From positions 61,454-125,453 of the forward strand of contig NKYR01000115.1 in assembly GCA_003184365.1 (NCBI GenBank): a stretch of DNA of 64,000 nt, in the 5' to 3' direction. The position numbers and the translations under genes were made by a program. Below the pieces are notes generated by a model, which was not told where the DNA came from, did no database searches, and saw only the letters and a list, made by a program, of their open reading frames with translations. Shown one piece after another: positions 55,740 through 64,000 of the stretch; the stretch's first letter is position 1; each line of letters opens with the position of its first letter. Source of the DNA: Evernia prunastri (Eukaryota; Ascomycota; Lecanoromycetes; Lecanorales; Parmeliaceae).

Positions 55740-58700
55740 ATGGCAACCAGCAGTACCCAAACTTCGCCCGCTTCTAAAATTCAAACCACTCCCGGAGCCT
55801 ACCCTTCAACCCCAGGACCAGCAGAACCTCCATCATCAACCGTTGTATCCTCCCAGCTCAGCCTATCACAGGCGGTTCACAAACGAAGGGCAGAATATAC
55901 AAGGTCGCGAAGAATCAAGGTCAAGGTCGGCACATGGAATGTTGCGTCTTTGAGTGGGACGGAGAAAGATGTTGGAGGCTGGTTCGTAGATGGCAAAGGT
56001 GTCTCTGAATCTTTGTCGGGCTTGGACATAAAGGACGATGGCGGGTCGCGAAGCAAGGGCCACAGTGGATCTCCAGATATCGAGAGTGTTTCGTCACAGG
56101 AGGAGAGGCGATCGAAGAAGACATCCACCATACCCAAAAATGATACGGGATCCATTCCAGGAGGTGATGAGATCGGCCTATACGTTCTAGGTCTACAAGA
56201 GATTGTCGACATAAGCTCAGTGGCGGAAGCTTTACGCCCCTTCAGTGATCCTCATCCCGGCAGGAAATGGAAGCAGGCTGTTACAGAAGCATTACCATGG
56301 GGTTACAAGCAAGTAGCGGAGCAGCAGCTGATAGGCTTGTTTCTTGTAATTTACGCCTCCGCTGAAATTGAGCCAATGATCTCCTCTGTCAGTACCGCGA
56401 GCGTCGGAACTGGTCTTGGTGGTTACATGGGCAACAAGGGCGCTGTGACAGCTCGTATTGTGCTTGGCGAAACTACACGCATGGTCTTTGTGAACTGCCA
56501 TTTGACCGCTGGTGTCGAGAAGGGCAATCTGGAGCGCAGGAATTGGGATGCGTCTCAGATCCTTCAGCGCACGAAGTTTGATCCTGTTTACGATGGTGGA
56601 GGTGTAATGGAGGAATTTGGCGAAGGCATCGGAGACGAGGACTTTGCTTTTTGGTTCGGCGATCTCAATTACAGACTGGAGAGCATGCCTGGAGAAGATG
56701 TTCGGAGATTACTCATGCTCCACACGAGGAATGAGTATGAAACACAACAATCATCAAGTAAGAAAATTGAGAATGAGCTCGCAAAGCCGGAATTGCCATC
56801 GTTCTCTCGCAACCAGGAAGCTGCCAATCGTCCCTCCAAAGATGATACTTCATCTATTCAAACTGCTATTGGGAGTGCATCCGATCGATCAGTAGCTTCA
56901 TCGGCTACCACATTGCCGAACCAAGAGACACTCGACCCTGCCTCTGATCCAGCATCTCTCCAGACAACACTCTCTTCACTTCTCGCGCACGACCAGCTGC
57001 ACTCGCAGATGAACTCCCGGAAGGCTTTCCATGACGGGTGGCGGGAAGGTATCATTGACTTTCTGCCTACATACAAATATGATGTCGGAAGCGTTGGAAT
57101 GTTCGACTCGAGCGAGAAGCGGCGAGGCCCAAGTTGGTGCGATCGGATTTTGTACCGGACCCGTAACGACAGGCTGGAATACGAGCAGAGGGTTCGAGAT
57201 GAGGAGCTTGCCAAGAAAAAAGACAACGAGATGAAGCTGCAAGGAGTGGTAGACGCAGTGACCGATGAGTCCGTATTGTTTGACTATGATCCAGAGACCG
57301 ATGGCGCAGACAACGAAATCCCCAAAGTCAACGAGCAATACCCAGATCCCGAGTTGGTGACTACCAAAGCTGGCTTTGAGGACAGACTACAGCTCGATTA
57401 CTACAAGTCTCATCAACGAGTCCTTTCATCGGACCACAAGCCATTGGATGCTGTCTTCACTTTAGACTACGATGCTGTGGACTCAGAAATGAAAGTTAAA
57501 ATACATAAAGAAGTCGCTCGAGAGCTGGACAAAGCAGAAAACGAAGGGCGGCCAGTTGTCACGATTGTGTTTGACCACCAGCGAGACATTGACAGCACCC
57601 CCGCCGATTCTTCTCCCCCAAAATTCGACGGTGTCGACTTTGGCCATGTGAAATACGATCATGTCAAGAGAAGAAGTGTCACGATAGCAAATACTGGTCG
57701 TGTCCCCGCCACTGCTGGTTTCGTGGATCGCTCTATCGAGTCTGGCCAACCCCGTGGTGTAGCACCTCCATGGCTAAGGATAAAATTCGACCGCCCTCCT
57801 GATAACCAAAATCCCAATCCCGGTGCACTACAAGAATATACCATCCACCCTGGTGATGCTGTCAACGTCGAACTAGTCCTCCATGTCGACGATCTCGAGC
57901 TTGTCCGCCGTCTCAGTGACAAAGTAGAAACCCTTGAAGATACCCTTGTCCTCCGAATCCATAATGGCCGCGACTACTTTGTCCCCTTACATGGCGACTG
58001 GCTGCAGTCCGCCTTCGGACGCTCGATCGAGAAGTTGGTGCGGATGCCAGAAGGAGGTGTGAGGAGGTGGCAGCATCAAAGGCCAGATGGCAGTAGTCAT
58101 GAAGATGAAGTGGTAAAGTGGTCGGCTCCGCGCGAAGTGTTCCGGCTGACGGAAGCGATAGAAGACCTCGTTGAGAGAGCGCTTGCGCAATGGGGGATGA
58201 CGAGCGACGCCGATGAGGCACCGTGGGAAAAAGACGCGGGCTGGCCATTCAGAGGTTGGGTTTCGGAAGAGAGGCAGAGGGCGATGCTGAAGGAAACAGT
58301 GAGGGAAGGTCTGGACTCCGATCAGCCGTTCTCCGAAGCTTTCCCACCGGAAATCGATTCATTACAAAGGCTTGAGGCTGTGGCGGAGACGTTGGTGCAA
58401 TTCCTCAAAAGCTTAGAAGATGGGATCGTCACCGAAGCGTTATGGCTAGAGCTGGAGAGAGGCCAATTGGAGCGAGAAAGAGTGAAGAAGGCCCTTTCTG
58501 ACGAAGATCAAAGAATGTGGATCCTGGATACCCTCTCGACCGCACCGGCCCACAGTGTTTCTTTCACTTTCGTCACCTTCATGCTCGCGCGCGTCGCTAA
58601 CGAAGTCGCTCCTCTGACTCTCGCTCCATCAGAGAGTGGACAAGCCGAATCAGAAGGCATTCACGGCCAGGTTGTGGCTCGTACCAGAAGACCCGAGGTA

Positions 58701-58844
58701 GATGCCGCATACGCAGGCATCTTCGCAGATGCCATGATACGCTTGCCTACGGCTTCGAAGGGAAAGGAGAGGAGGGCCAGCGAGATGAGGAGCAGGCACG
58801 TTGTTGAAGTATTCCTCAGGGCGCGGTTGGATGATGGGTCATGA
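55740..58844 (+). CDS. OCRL/INPP5B-like inositol polyphosphate 5-phosphatase with RhoGAP-like C-terminus
   Basis: Removes the 5-phosphate from PI(4,5)P2 and related lipids at Golgi/endosome or plasma-membrane sites. Single exon, 1,034 residues. The catalytic domain has GTWNVAS from 64, LQEIVDIS, GNKGAVTARI, CHLTAG, FWFGDLNYRLE near 303-313, PSWCDRIL near 464-471 and SSDHKPLDAVF near 563-573; all catalytic signature blocks are present. A Ser/Thr/Asp-rich insertion of about 85 residues splits the domain after DLNYRLE. Then follow an ASH-type beta domain (SVTIANTGRVPATAGF, GDAVNVEL..HVDD) and an all-alpha RhoGAP-like region ending with AYAGIFADAMIR. No SacI domain exists, so it is the OCRL rather than the synaptojanin type. 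The catalytic Arg of true GAPs is not obvious, as in human OCRL. The start is ATG 55740; an upstream GTG in frame is ignored. Confidence 0.9.
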   Translation: MATSSTQTSPASKIQTTPGAYPSTPGPAEPPSSTVVSSQLSLSQAVHKRRAEYTRSRRIKVKVGTWNVASLSGTEKDVGGWFVDGKGVSESLSGLDIKDDGGSRSKGHSGSPDIESVSSQEERRSKKTSTIPKNDTGSIPGGDEIGLYVLGLQEIVDISSVAEALRPFSDPHPGRKWKQAVTEALPWGYKQVAEQQLIGLFLVIYASAEIEPMISSVSTASVGTGLGGYMGNKGAVTARIVLGETTRMVFVNCHLTAGVEKGNLERRNWDASQILQRTKFDPVYDGGGVMEEFGEGIGDEDFAFWFGDLNYRLESMPGEDVRRLLMLHTRNEYETQQSSSKKIENELAKPELPSFSRNQEAANRPSKDDTSSIQTAIGSASDRSVASSATTLPNQETLDPASDPASLQTTLSSLLAHDQLHSQMNSRKAFHDGWREGIIDFLPTYKYDVGSVGMFDSSEKRRGPSWCDRILYRTRNDRLEYEQRVRDEELAKKKDNEMKLQGVVDAVTDESVLFDYDPETDGADNEIPKVNEQYPDPELVTTKAGFEDRLQLDYYKSHQRVLSSDHKPLDAVFTLDYDAVDSEMKVKIHKEVARELDKAENEGRPVVTIVFDHQRDIDSTPADSSPPKFDGVDFGHVKYDHVKRRSVTIANTGRVPATAGFVDRSIESGQPRGVAPPWLRIKFDRPPDNQNPNPGALQEYTIHPGDAVNVELVLHVDDLELVRRLSDKVETLEDTLVLRIHNGRDYFVPLHGDWLQSAFGRSIEKLVRMPEGGVRRWQHQRPDGSSHEDEVVKWSAPREVFRLTEAIEDLVERALAQWGMTSDADEAPWEKDAGWPFRGWVSEERQRAMLKETVREGLDSDQPFSEAFPPEIDSLQRLEAVAETLVQFLKSLEDGIVTEALWLELERGQLERERVKKALSDEDQRMWILDTLSTAPAHSVSFTFVTFMLARVANEVAPLTLAPSESGQAESEGIHGQVVARTRRPEVDAAYAGIFADAMIRLPTASKGKERRASEMRSRHVVEVFLRARLDDGS

Positions 58845-60143
58845 TGTTGAAATGGGGGCACACTGATGTCGTGGAAGCAACGGTTATTGTGAAGACGAGC
58901 ATGATGTCAAAAGAAAACTAGATTGTACGAGTATGCATAAGCAAGTCCCACTGAACAACAAAATGCGTTAGCCAACTTGAGATCTTTTGAGACGAAATCC
59001 GTGCCCGCACTGGAATTTGAAATAACATGAATTCACATCGCCTCTTTCGAATTTCAGTCTATCTTTTCCCGATCAAGAATGTCTATGCCCCATCCGACGC
59101 TGGCACGCATAGATAATAAAGAGTGTAACAAATACTGGCTGCAATACGGAAAGAGCGGCGGGATGAAGTTATGTACTCAAATCCCCCCCTCCCAAACCGG
59201 CTCTACTGCAGAACCTACATCGCTAGCTTCACCCCCGTTGCATGTATGTGATCGGTCTATAAACAGAGCTCGGTTTCTGATCCGTTTACTCTTATAGCAT
59301 GGTTTCTAGGTTGCTGGGAGCGCTGGGGGGGCTGGGCTGACTCTCCATAGTCTTCTTGGGGTTTGAATCACGTCACAGCTTTGGGGTAGAACAGAGAGAA
59401 AGAGAGCAAAGACTTCCAGCGCGTCTCGGTCACCTGGACAAAGTGCGCTAATACCGCAGACGCCGCCTTGTCTCAGCAAATCCTTTCTTTCAGGCCCGAA
59501 GCTCCCCCAGGCTCACATGACGACTCTGAACGAAGCTCGGCCGAAGATTTAGTCTCCGTGGATCGATCGAGCGGGGTTTTTTGACAAGTCACTTGTACCT
59601 TGTTCATCATGTAATGCTGCGGCTTGGAGCTGTTGTTTTCCCTTCTGTCAAGATAACTAAGTAAGTAACCTTGGTCTTAATTGTTTGCAAGGCAAACAAA
59701 ATGTGGCAGCAGAGTGTGTGTGGAGAGCTGTCGGAGCAAACACCGATGCTGCAAGCAAACAGCGTCTGTCTCCTGAGCTATAAACGGGCCAGAGTTCCCT
59801 GGGGTGAGCAATAACACTTTCCTGTTGTTGAGCGGACAATGGCCTTATGGAGCCGTGATTGGACGAGCTCCCGGCACAATGTTGTTGCCCCTTCGCTTGG
59901 GGAGCGTGCATGACCCAAGTTTGGATGCGGTCGAGCCCGGGTGAAGTCACCTGTCTGCGATGTATTATGTCTCCCCCTTTCCTCCTCCGGCTGCCCTGTT
60001 TTGATCATTAACACTTAAAGAAGGATTTTTAACTTTTTAACACTTATTTACTTGACACAAGCCTATTACCCCTAGACTTCTTTGCCCCTGCGTATATATA
60101 CATATTCCTATTGAATCTTGTGTCCTTACCTCTTCTCCCAGCC
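58845..60143. other. Intergenic, no gene seen
   Basis: 1.3 kb without a supported gene. Poly-pyrimidine/poly-G patches near 59180 and 59325 are the only notable texture. Confidence 0.5.
60093..60100 (+). promoter_or_regulatory. Probable TATA box
   Basis: TATATATA lies 44 bp before the start codon of the F-box-like gene, and nothing else in the surrounding 200 bp resembles a core promoter. Confidence 0.4.
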
Positions 60144-61357
60144 ATGGCGAGTCCGATCTTTTCCAAGCGTCCCGTAATTTTGACTTTGGCGGACCTCGAA
60201 CAAAATCCTACCAGCAGAGCTCGGTACGAAATCACACTTCCTTTCGTCACCGCTAAACCATTCTACGAGAACCCTCTCGCGTGCAACTGCCCGTGGCCGG
60301 ATGATGATGACTGGTGGTCCGGACCCTCATGCAAAGGCTGCGATCTTTCCATTTCATTCGCCAAAAGCAAGGCAAAAGGAATCAAGCAGACCGAGAAGCG
60401 CTGGGCCGTAAGTAAACTCTTCAAATCCCTATCGGACAAAGTCTAGAGAGAGAGGGCTGACCCATCGGTGTGTAGTGGTTCTCCGAAGCACGCAACCTCG
60501 ATGACACACTAGGCAGACGCCTTGGCACCCTTGGATTTCTGCCACTGGAGATACGCGAGATGATCTGGTTCGCGGCCATAAACGGCTACAAAGAGACTTT
60601 CCAGGAACAGTATGCCCCTTGGCAGCGGACGGAGGACCCGTGGGAGTTCGTGCAGATTTGGCTCGAGGAGCCCCTGACCTTCGGAGCACGCCATTACAGT
60701 TCTTCGCAGCCTCCCGGCCACATAATCCCACTCAGCATCTTCGAATTGTCATCCTATGCAGAGTTCGGGCCATCCATGGCTAGGGGAGGCAAAATGCATC
60801 TCCGGTTCGCTTCGCGGAGCACCAAGGTCGAGCTCGAGAACGCTTTCATCTCTGCAAACTCCTTCATTTTCTATTGTCCAAAGGGTCTGGACTACTTCCT
60901 CGATCACCTGTCCGCCTGTCAGACATATCGTTTGCGATCCATCACTCTTAAGGTATTCGGCTGCCCCGACTGCGATTATCGCCAGTCCGGTCACCCTCTG
61001 TGCCGAGCCTGGATCGCGATCGTTGACCGCCTGCCGCCCACGCTTCAGTCGGTCACATTTGAGCTTGGCTGGCACGGGACCCGACTGTTTCCCCACCGTT
61101 CATCCCAATTCGGACGACAGGGGTTGGACCCCAAAGGTATTCAGATGGCGCTGGGCTTGTTGGAATGCATGACCAAGAAAATCCAGCGGCTGGCCCCTCG
61201 AGCGGTGGTTAGCATGGGCGGACTGGAGGAACGAAACGACGCCGACCGGGAAATTCTGCAGAATTTGTTCGATGAGGTGGATCCCTACAGTGAGGGTTTC
61301 AAGGAATGGGCGGTCCGGTCCCGGTCGGATGCCATGAGCGGCGGGGATGGTGCCTAG
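60144..61357 (+). CDS. F-box-like (2EXR-type) protein
   Basis: Model: exons 60144-60407 and 60476-61357, intron 68 nt; 381 residues. Residues 105-119 (GTLGFLPLEIREMIW) form the LPxEIRxxIW start of the fungal F-box-like/2EXR family, which is lineage-expanded and thought to act in SCF-type substrate recognition or protein binding. Here the motif is not N-terminal: it is preceded by about 100 residues with several Cys and Trp (CNCPWPDDDDWW, CKGC), unusual for the family. Downstream are a Cys pair (GCPDCDY, PLC) and a helical C-terminus. It is the only apparently intact member in the window; broken members lie at 8.9-10 kb and 12.7-13.3 kb. It borders the repeat-rich right end. Function unknown. 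Confidence 0.75.
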
Positions 61358-61484
61358 AGGCTGGCACGGTGCACGGGTGGATTGAGCCAGGATGTGGTCA
61401 GATAGAAGGGCACCGACCGGACAGGGTTGAGATGGAGATGGGGAACTAGTCATCAATCGTAGGACAATATAGGGAATATTCTCC
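61358..61484. other. 3' flank of the F-box-like gene
   Basis: Short unique spacer between the gene and the minisatellite. Confidence 0.4.
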
Positions 61485-62480
61485 GGACTTGACACTTTTA
61501 TCACCTGTTCAAGCCTTGGTTTGTCTCTAGAGGAGAGGATATAGTCCCAAACAGAGATGCCGATCTTGTAAGTTTCTCCCAAAAGCGGCATATTTATCGA
61601 CTGCGTAAGCCTTGATTCTTGTCTGATGTAGAGGATGTAGTCCCGAACAAAGAAGTCGATCTTATAAGTTTCCCCAAAAGCGACACTTGTTATCGACTGT
61701 GTAAGCCTTGATTCTTCTCTAATGTAGAGGAGATAGTCCCGAACAAAGATGTCGATCTTGTAAAATTCCCCAAAATCGGCACTTTTACCGACTCTCTAAG
61801 CCTTAATCTTTCTCTGATATAGGGGGTGAAACCCCAAACAAAGATGCTGATTCTTTAGGATCTTCCAGACTAGATTTGCTTATTAACTGCGGAAACCTTA
61901 GGTGATCTCTAATACAGAGGTTAAGATCCTTGATATAGATGCGGATTCTCTAATCATTTTCCAAGCTCGACACTTTTATTGACTGCGTAAATTCAAATTA
62001 ATCTCTGATATACGGGATGAAAACTCAAACAAAGACATCGATTTTCTAAGATCTTCTAGACTGAATTCGTTTACTAAATGCGGAAAATCTTAGATGATCT
62101 CTGATGTAGAGAATAAAATCCTTGATATAGATGTCGATTCCTTAATCATTTCCCAAGCTCGATACTTTTATTGACTGCGTAAGCCTGGATTGATCTCTGA
62201 TACGGGGATAAAATACCAAACAAAGATGATAATTCTCTAGGATCTTTCAGACTGGATTCGTTTGTACACTGCGAAAGCCTAAGATGATCTCTGATACAGA
62301 TAATAGATCCTTAATATAGATGTTGATTGTTTAATTATTCCCCGAGCTCGACGCTCTGGTTGAATATGTAAGTCTTAGCTTGTTTATGATATAGAGGATA
62401 AAATCCCAAATATCGATAGCGATTCTCTAACTTTTCCTCGACTTATCTGCTTCATTATATGCCAGATCCTTAGTTTCTCT
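61485..62480 (+). repeat. A/T-rich minisatellite, about 96-bp units, partly dimeric
   Basis: Ten or eleven degenerate units with the pattern CACTTTTATCGACTGCGTAA (start), GCCTTGATT.TCTCTGAT, ATAGAGGAT, CAAACAAAGATG, CGATTCT.TAA. Unit starts lie at about 61493, 61590, 61685, 61781, 61878, 61971, 62068, 62163, 62258, 62350 and 62446. From the fifth unit on, two types alternate: one starts ACTTTTATTGACTGCGTAA, the other TTACTAACTGCGGAAA with CTTAGATGATCTCTGA. The array therefore has a 190-195-bp dimer in its right half. Confidence 0.85.
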
Positions 62481-62673
62481 TTAACAGAAAGAAGCAAATT
62501 CGAATTTATTATATAGAAAATAGAAATAGAATCTTGAATTTCATTTTCTTTACTCTTTCTAAAGTTTAAAAATTGATTATTTCTGTCAGCTTTTGATCAA
62601 ACTTAATACCAGAAATTTAGCATTCGTGGAAACGATTTGATTTCTATCAGTAGCATTCTGTGAGATAACCTAT
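62481..62673. other. A/T-rich spacer
   Basis: Very A/T-rich sequence between the minisatellite and the retrotransposon, about 75 percent A+T by eye, with no gene. Confidence 0.5.
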
Positions 62674-62972
62674 TGTCATGGTGCAGCCTCGTCTCGTGCT
62701 GATCTCGCCTAGTCTCGTTTAACCTTTACATCATCCGCGCATATCGGGTATATGGGAAATGAAGATGTGGGTTAAAGGACCGTGCGCCAGCTTCTATTTA
62801 GATAGCAGCTGGCCCTGCCCCAGCTTGATTCCTTGTCTTTCGTCTTGGCCTTTCACCTACGTATAATATAGCCTAGTAATAATGCACATTCTTCGCCAAT
62901 ACCTCGTTCCTTGACATTACGAAAGACCTTAACATCTGATAGTGCTTCCCAGCACTATAAAACCTCGTTACC

Positions 62973-63041
62973 ATGGGAGACCAGCCTCCCGACCTCGATA
63001 CCGACCGCGTGCGAGCATTCCTCGCCGAAGTAACTCAGAAC
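62973..63041 (+). pseudogene. Gag-like ORF, first partial copy
   Basis: Starts with MGDQPPDLDTDRVRAF and runs only 23 codons before the N at 63042. It is truncated by the assembly join rather than by mutation. Confidence 0.6.
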
Positions 63042-63340
63042 NGTCATGGTGCAGCCTCGTCTCGTGCTGATCTCGCCTAGTCTCGTTTAACCTTTACATC
63101 ATCCGCGCATATCGGGTATATGGGAAATGAAGATGTGGGTTAAAGGACCGTGCGCCAGCTTCTATTTAGATAGCAGCTGGCCCTGCCCCAGCTTGATTCC
63201 TTGTCTTTCGTCTTGGCCTTTCACCTACGTATAATATAGCCTAGTAATAATGCACATTCTTCGCCAATACCTCGTTCCTTGACATTACGAAAGACCTTAA
63301 CATCTGATAGTGCTTCCCAGCACTATAAAACCTCGTTACC

Positions 63341-63588
63341 ATGGGAGACCAGCCTCCCGACCTCGATACCGACCGCGTGCGAGTATTCCTCGCCGAAGTA
63401 ACTCAGAACCCCGCCAGCTTCCTAGCCACCTTCGACACCCTCCGTGCTCAAGTAGAGAGCAACTCCTCGTTTAACACTCCGCCCTCGTCCACGTCTCCCC
63501 CGCAACCTCTTTACGACTCCCAGGCCATGGCAATGATGGCTCAAGTGCTGGCGGCTGCCATGCGCGAGAACACCCCCGTTCCCCGTTC
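63341..63588 (+). pseudogene. Gag-like ORF, second partial copy
   Basis: Starts as MGDQPPDLDTDRVRVF and continues to AAAMRENTPVPR before the N at 63589; beyond the N the apparent frame runs into the leader of the third copy and is meaningless. Confidence 0.6.
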
Positions 63589-63690
63589 NCCTAGTAATAA
63601 TGCACATTCTTCGCCAATACCTCGTTCCTTGACATTACGAAAGACCTTAACATCTGATAGTGCTTCCCGGCACTATAAAACCTCGTTACC

Positions 63691-64000
63691 ATGGGAGACC
63701 AGCCTCCCGACCTCGATACCGACCGCGTGCGAGCATTCCTCGCCGAAGTAACTCAGAACCCCGCCAGCTTCCTAGCCACCTTCGACACCCTCCGTGCTCA
63801 AGTAGAGAGCAACTCCTCGTTTAACACTCCGCCCTCGTCCACGTCTCCCCCGCAACCTCTTTACGACTCCCAGGCCATGGCAATGATGGCTCAAGTGCTA
63901 GCGGCTGCCATGCGCGAGAACACCCCCGTTCCCCGTTCCAGAACCCCCCCGAGGTCAGAAAAACTCCCAGATATCCCCGAGTACGATGGGGACATGGACA
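63691..64000 (+). CDS. Gag-like protein of a retrotransposon, runs off the window
   Basis: Open from ATG 63691 to the window edge, 103 codons seen. The N-terminus is acidic and helical (TDRVRAFLAEVTQNP, FLATFDTLRAQVES), then Ser/Pro-rich, then PPRSEKLPDIPEYDGDMD, which resembles the segment that precedes the capsid domain in fungal Ty3-type Gag (KLPDPxxFDG). It should continue into capsid and a CCHC knuckle beyond the window. Confidence 0.6.
   Translation, partial: MGDQPPDLDTDRVRAFLAEVTQNPASFLATFDTLRAQVESNSSFNTPPSSTSPPQPLYDSQAMAMMAQVLAAAMRENTPVPRSRTPPRSEKLPDIPEYDGDMD

Larger units (their letters stand above)
62674..64000 (+). mobile_element. Retrotransposon 5' ends, three overlapping partial copies
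   Basis: The segment starting TGTCATGGTGCAGCC at 62674 contains a leader or LTR and the start of a Gag-like ORF. It recurs from 63043 (offset 368, no indels seen) and again from 63590 (offset 350 from the second). An N at 63042 and another at 63589 mark where one copy stops and the next begins. Copies differ by a few substitutions (for example 63014/63381). The leader has a CCAGCT..AGCTGG inverted repeat. The Gag-like start and the KLPDIPEYDGD segment at the very end suggest a Ty3-type LTR element, but no LTR pair or integrase is visible. Confidence 0.7.

Noticed and set aside
61485..62480. CRISPR-like regular array
   Set aside because: Units are contiguous degenerate repeats without unique spacers, and the genome is eukaryotic.

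Overview
The window is nuclear DNA of a filamentous ascomycete, most likely Pezizomycotina. Genes have short introns (44-181 nt, mostly about 50) with GT..AG ends, single-copy eukaryotic housekeeping genes sit on both strands, and there are fungal-type families (Cla4 PAK kinase, fungal alpha-actinin, 2EXR/F-box-like proteins, PL20 lyase). Dothideomycetes is my guess from protein flavour only. All spliced models below were checked by hand: the summed exon lengths are multiples of three and the reading frames join.

Region 1 (1-14.6 kb) contains no gene I can call intact. It is a patchwork of short, frameshifted or stop-interrupted coding fragments, many with local tandem duplications: SAP-like motifs, Gln-rich repeats, an SRA-YDG domain gene broken by frameshifts, F-box-like (LPAE..) repeats, and duplicated gene tails. 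It reads like a decaying accessory block.

Region 2 (14.6-30.7 kb) is a normal gene block: CLA4 (+), POS5-type mitochondrial NAD(H) kinase (-), a PlsC acyltransferase of the AGPAT/LCLAT type (+), CTR9 of the Paf1 complex (+), and a CRIB-domain protein (-). POS5 and the acyltransferase share a 483-bp divergent promoter.

Region 3 (30.7-46.2 kb) is sparser: a 5.2-kb stretch without a convincing gene, an unknown gene with a poly-acidic run and Tyr/Ser/Gly repeats (-), another empty stretch, a six-exon alpha-actinin (-), an AT-rich degenerate satellite of about 190 bp, and a second unknown gene (-).

Region 4 (46.9-61.4 kb) is dense again: a small Cys-rich protein (+), a GC-rich quinone-oxidoreductase-like MDR enzyme (+), a secreted PL20 polysaccharide lyase (-), an ARMT1-type DUF89 phosphatase (-), a MUG113-like T5orf172 protein (+), DCP1 (-) divergent from an OCRL-like inositol 5-phosphatase (+), and an F-box-like/2EXR protein (+).

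Region 5 (61.4-64.0 kb) is repeat DNA: an AT-rich minisatellite of about 96 bp with alternating unit types, then three overlapping partial copies of the 5' end of a retrotransposon, separated by single N characters, which point to an unresolved assembly join.

Functionally the strongest theme is Cdc42/actin/phosphoinositide biology (CLA4, CRIB protein, alpha-actinin, OCRL-like phosphatase), but the genes are scattered on both strands and I infer no cluster. I found no tRNA, rRNA, CRISPR array or secondary-metabolite cluster.
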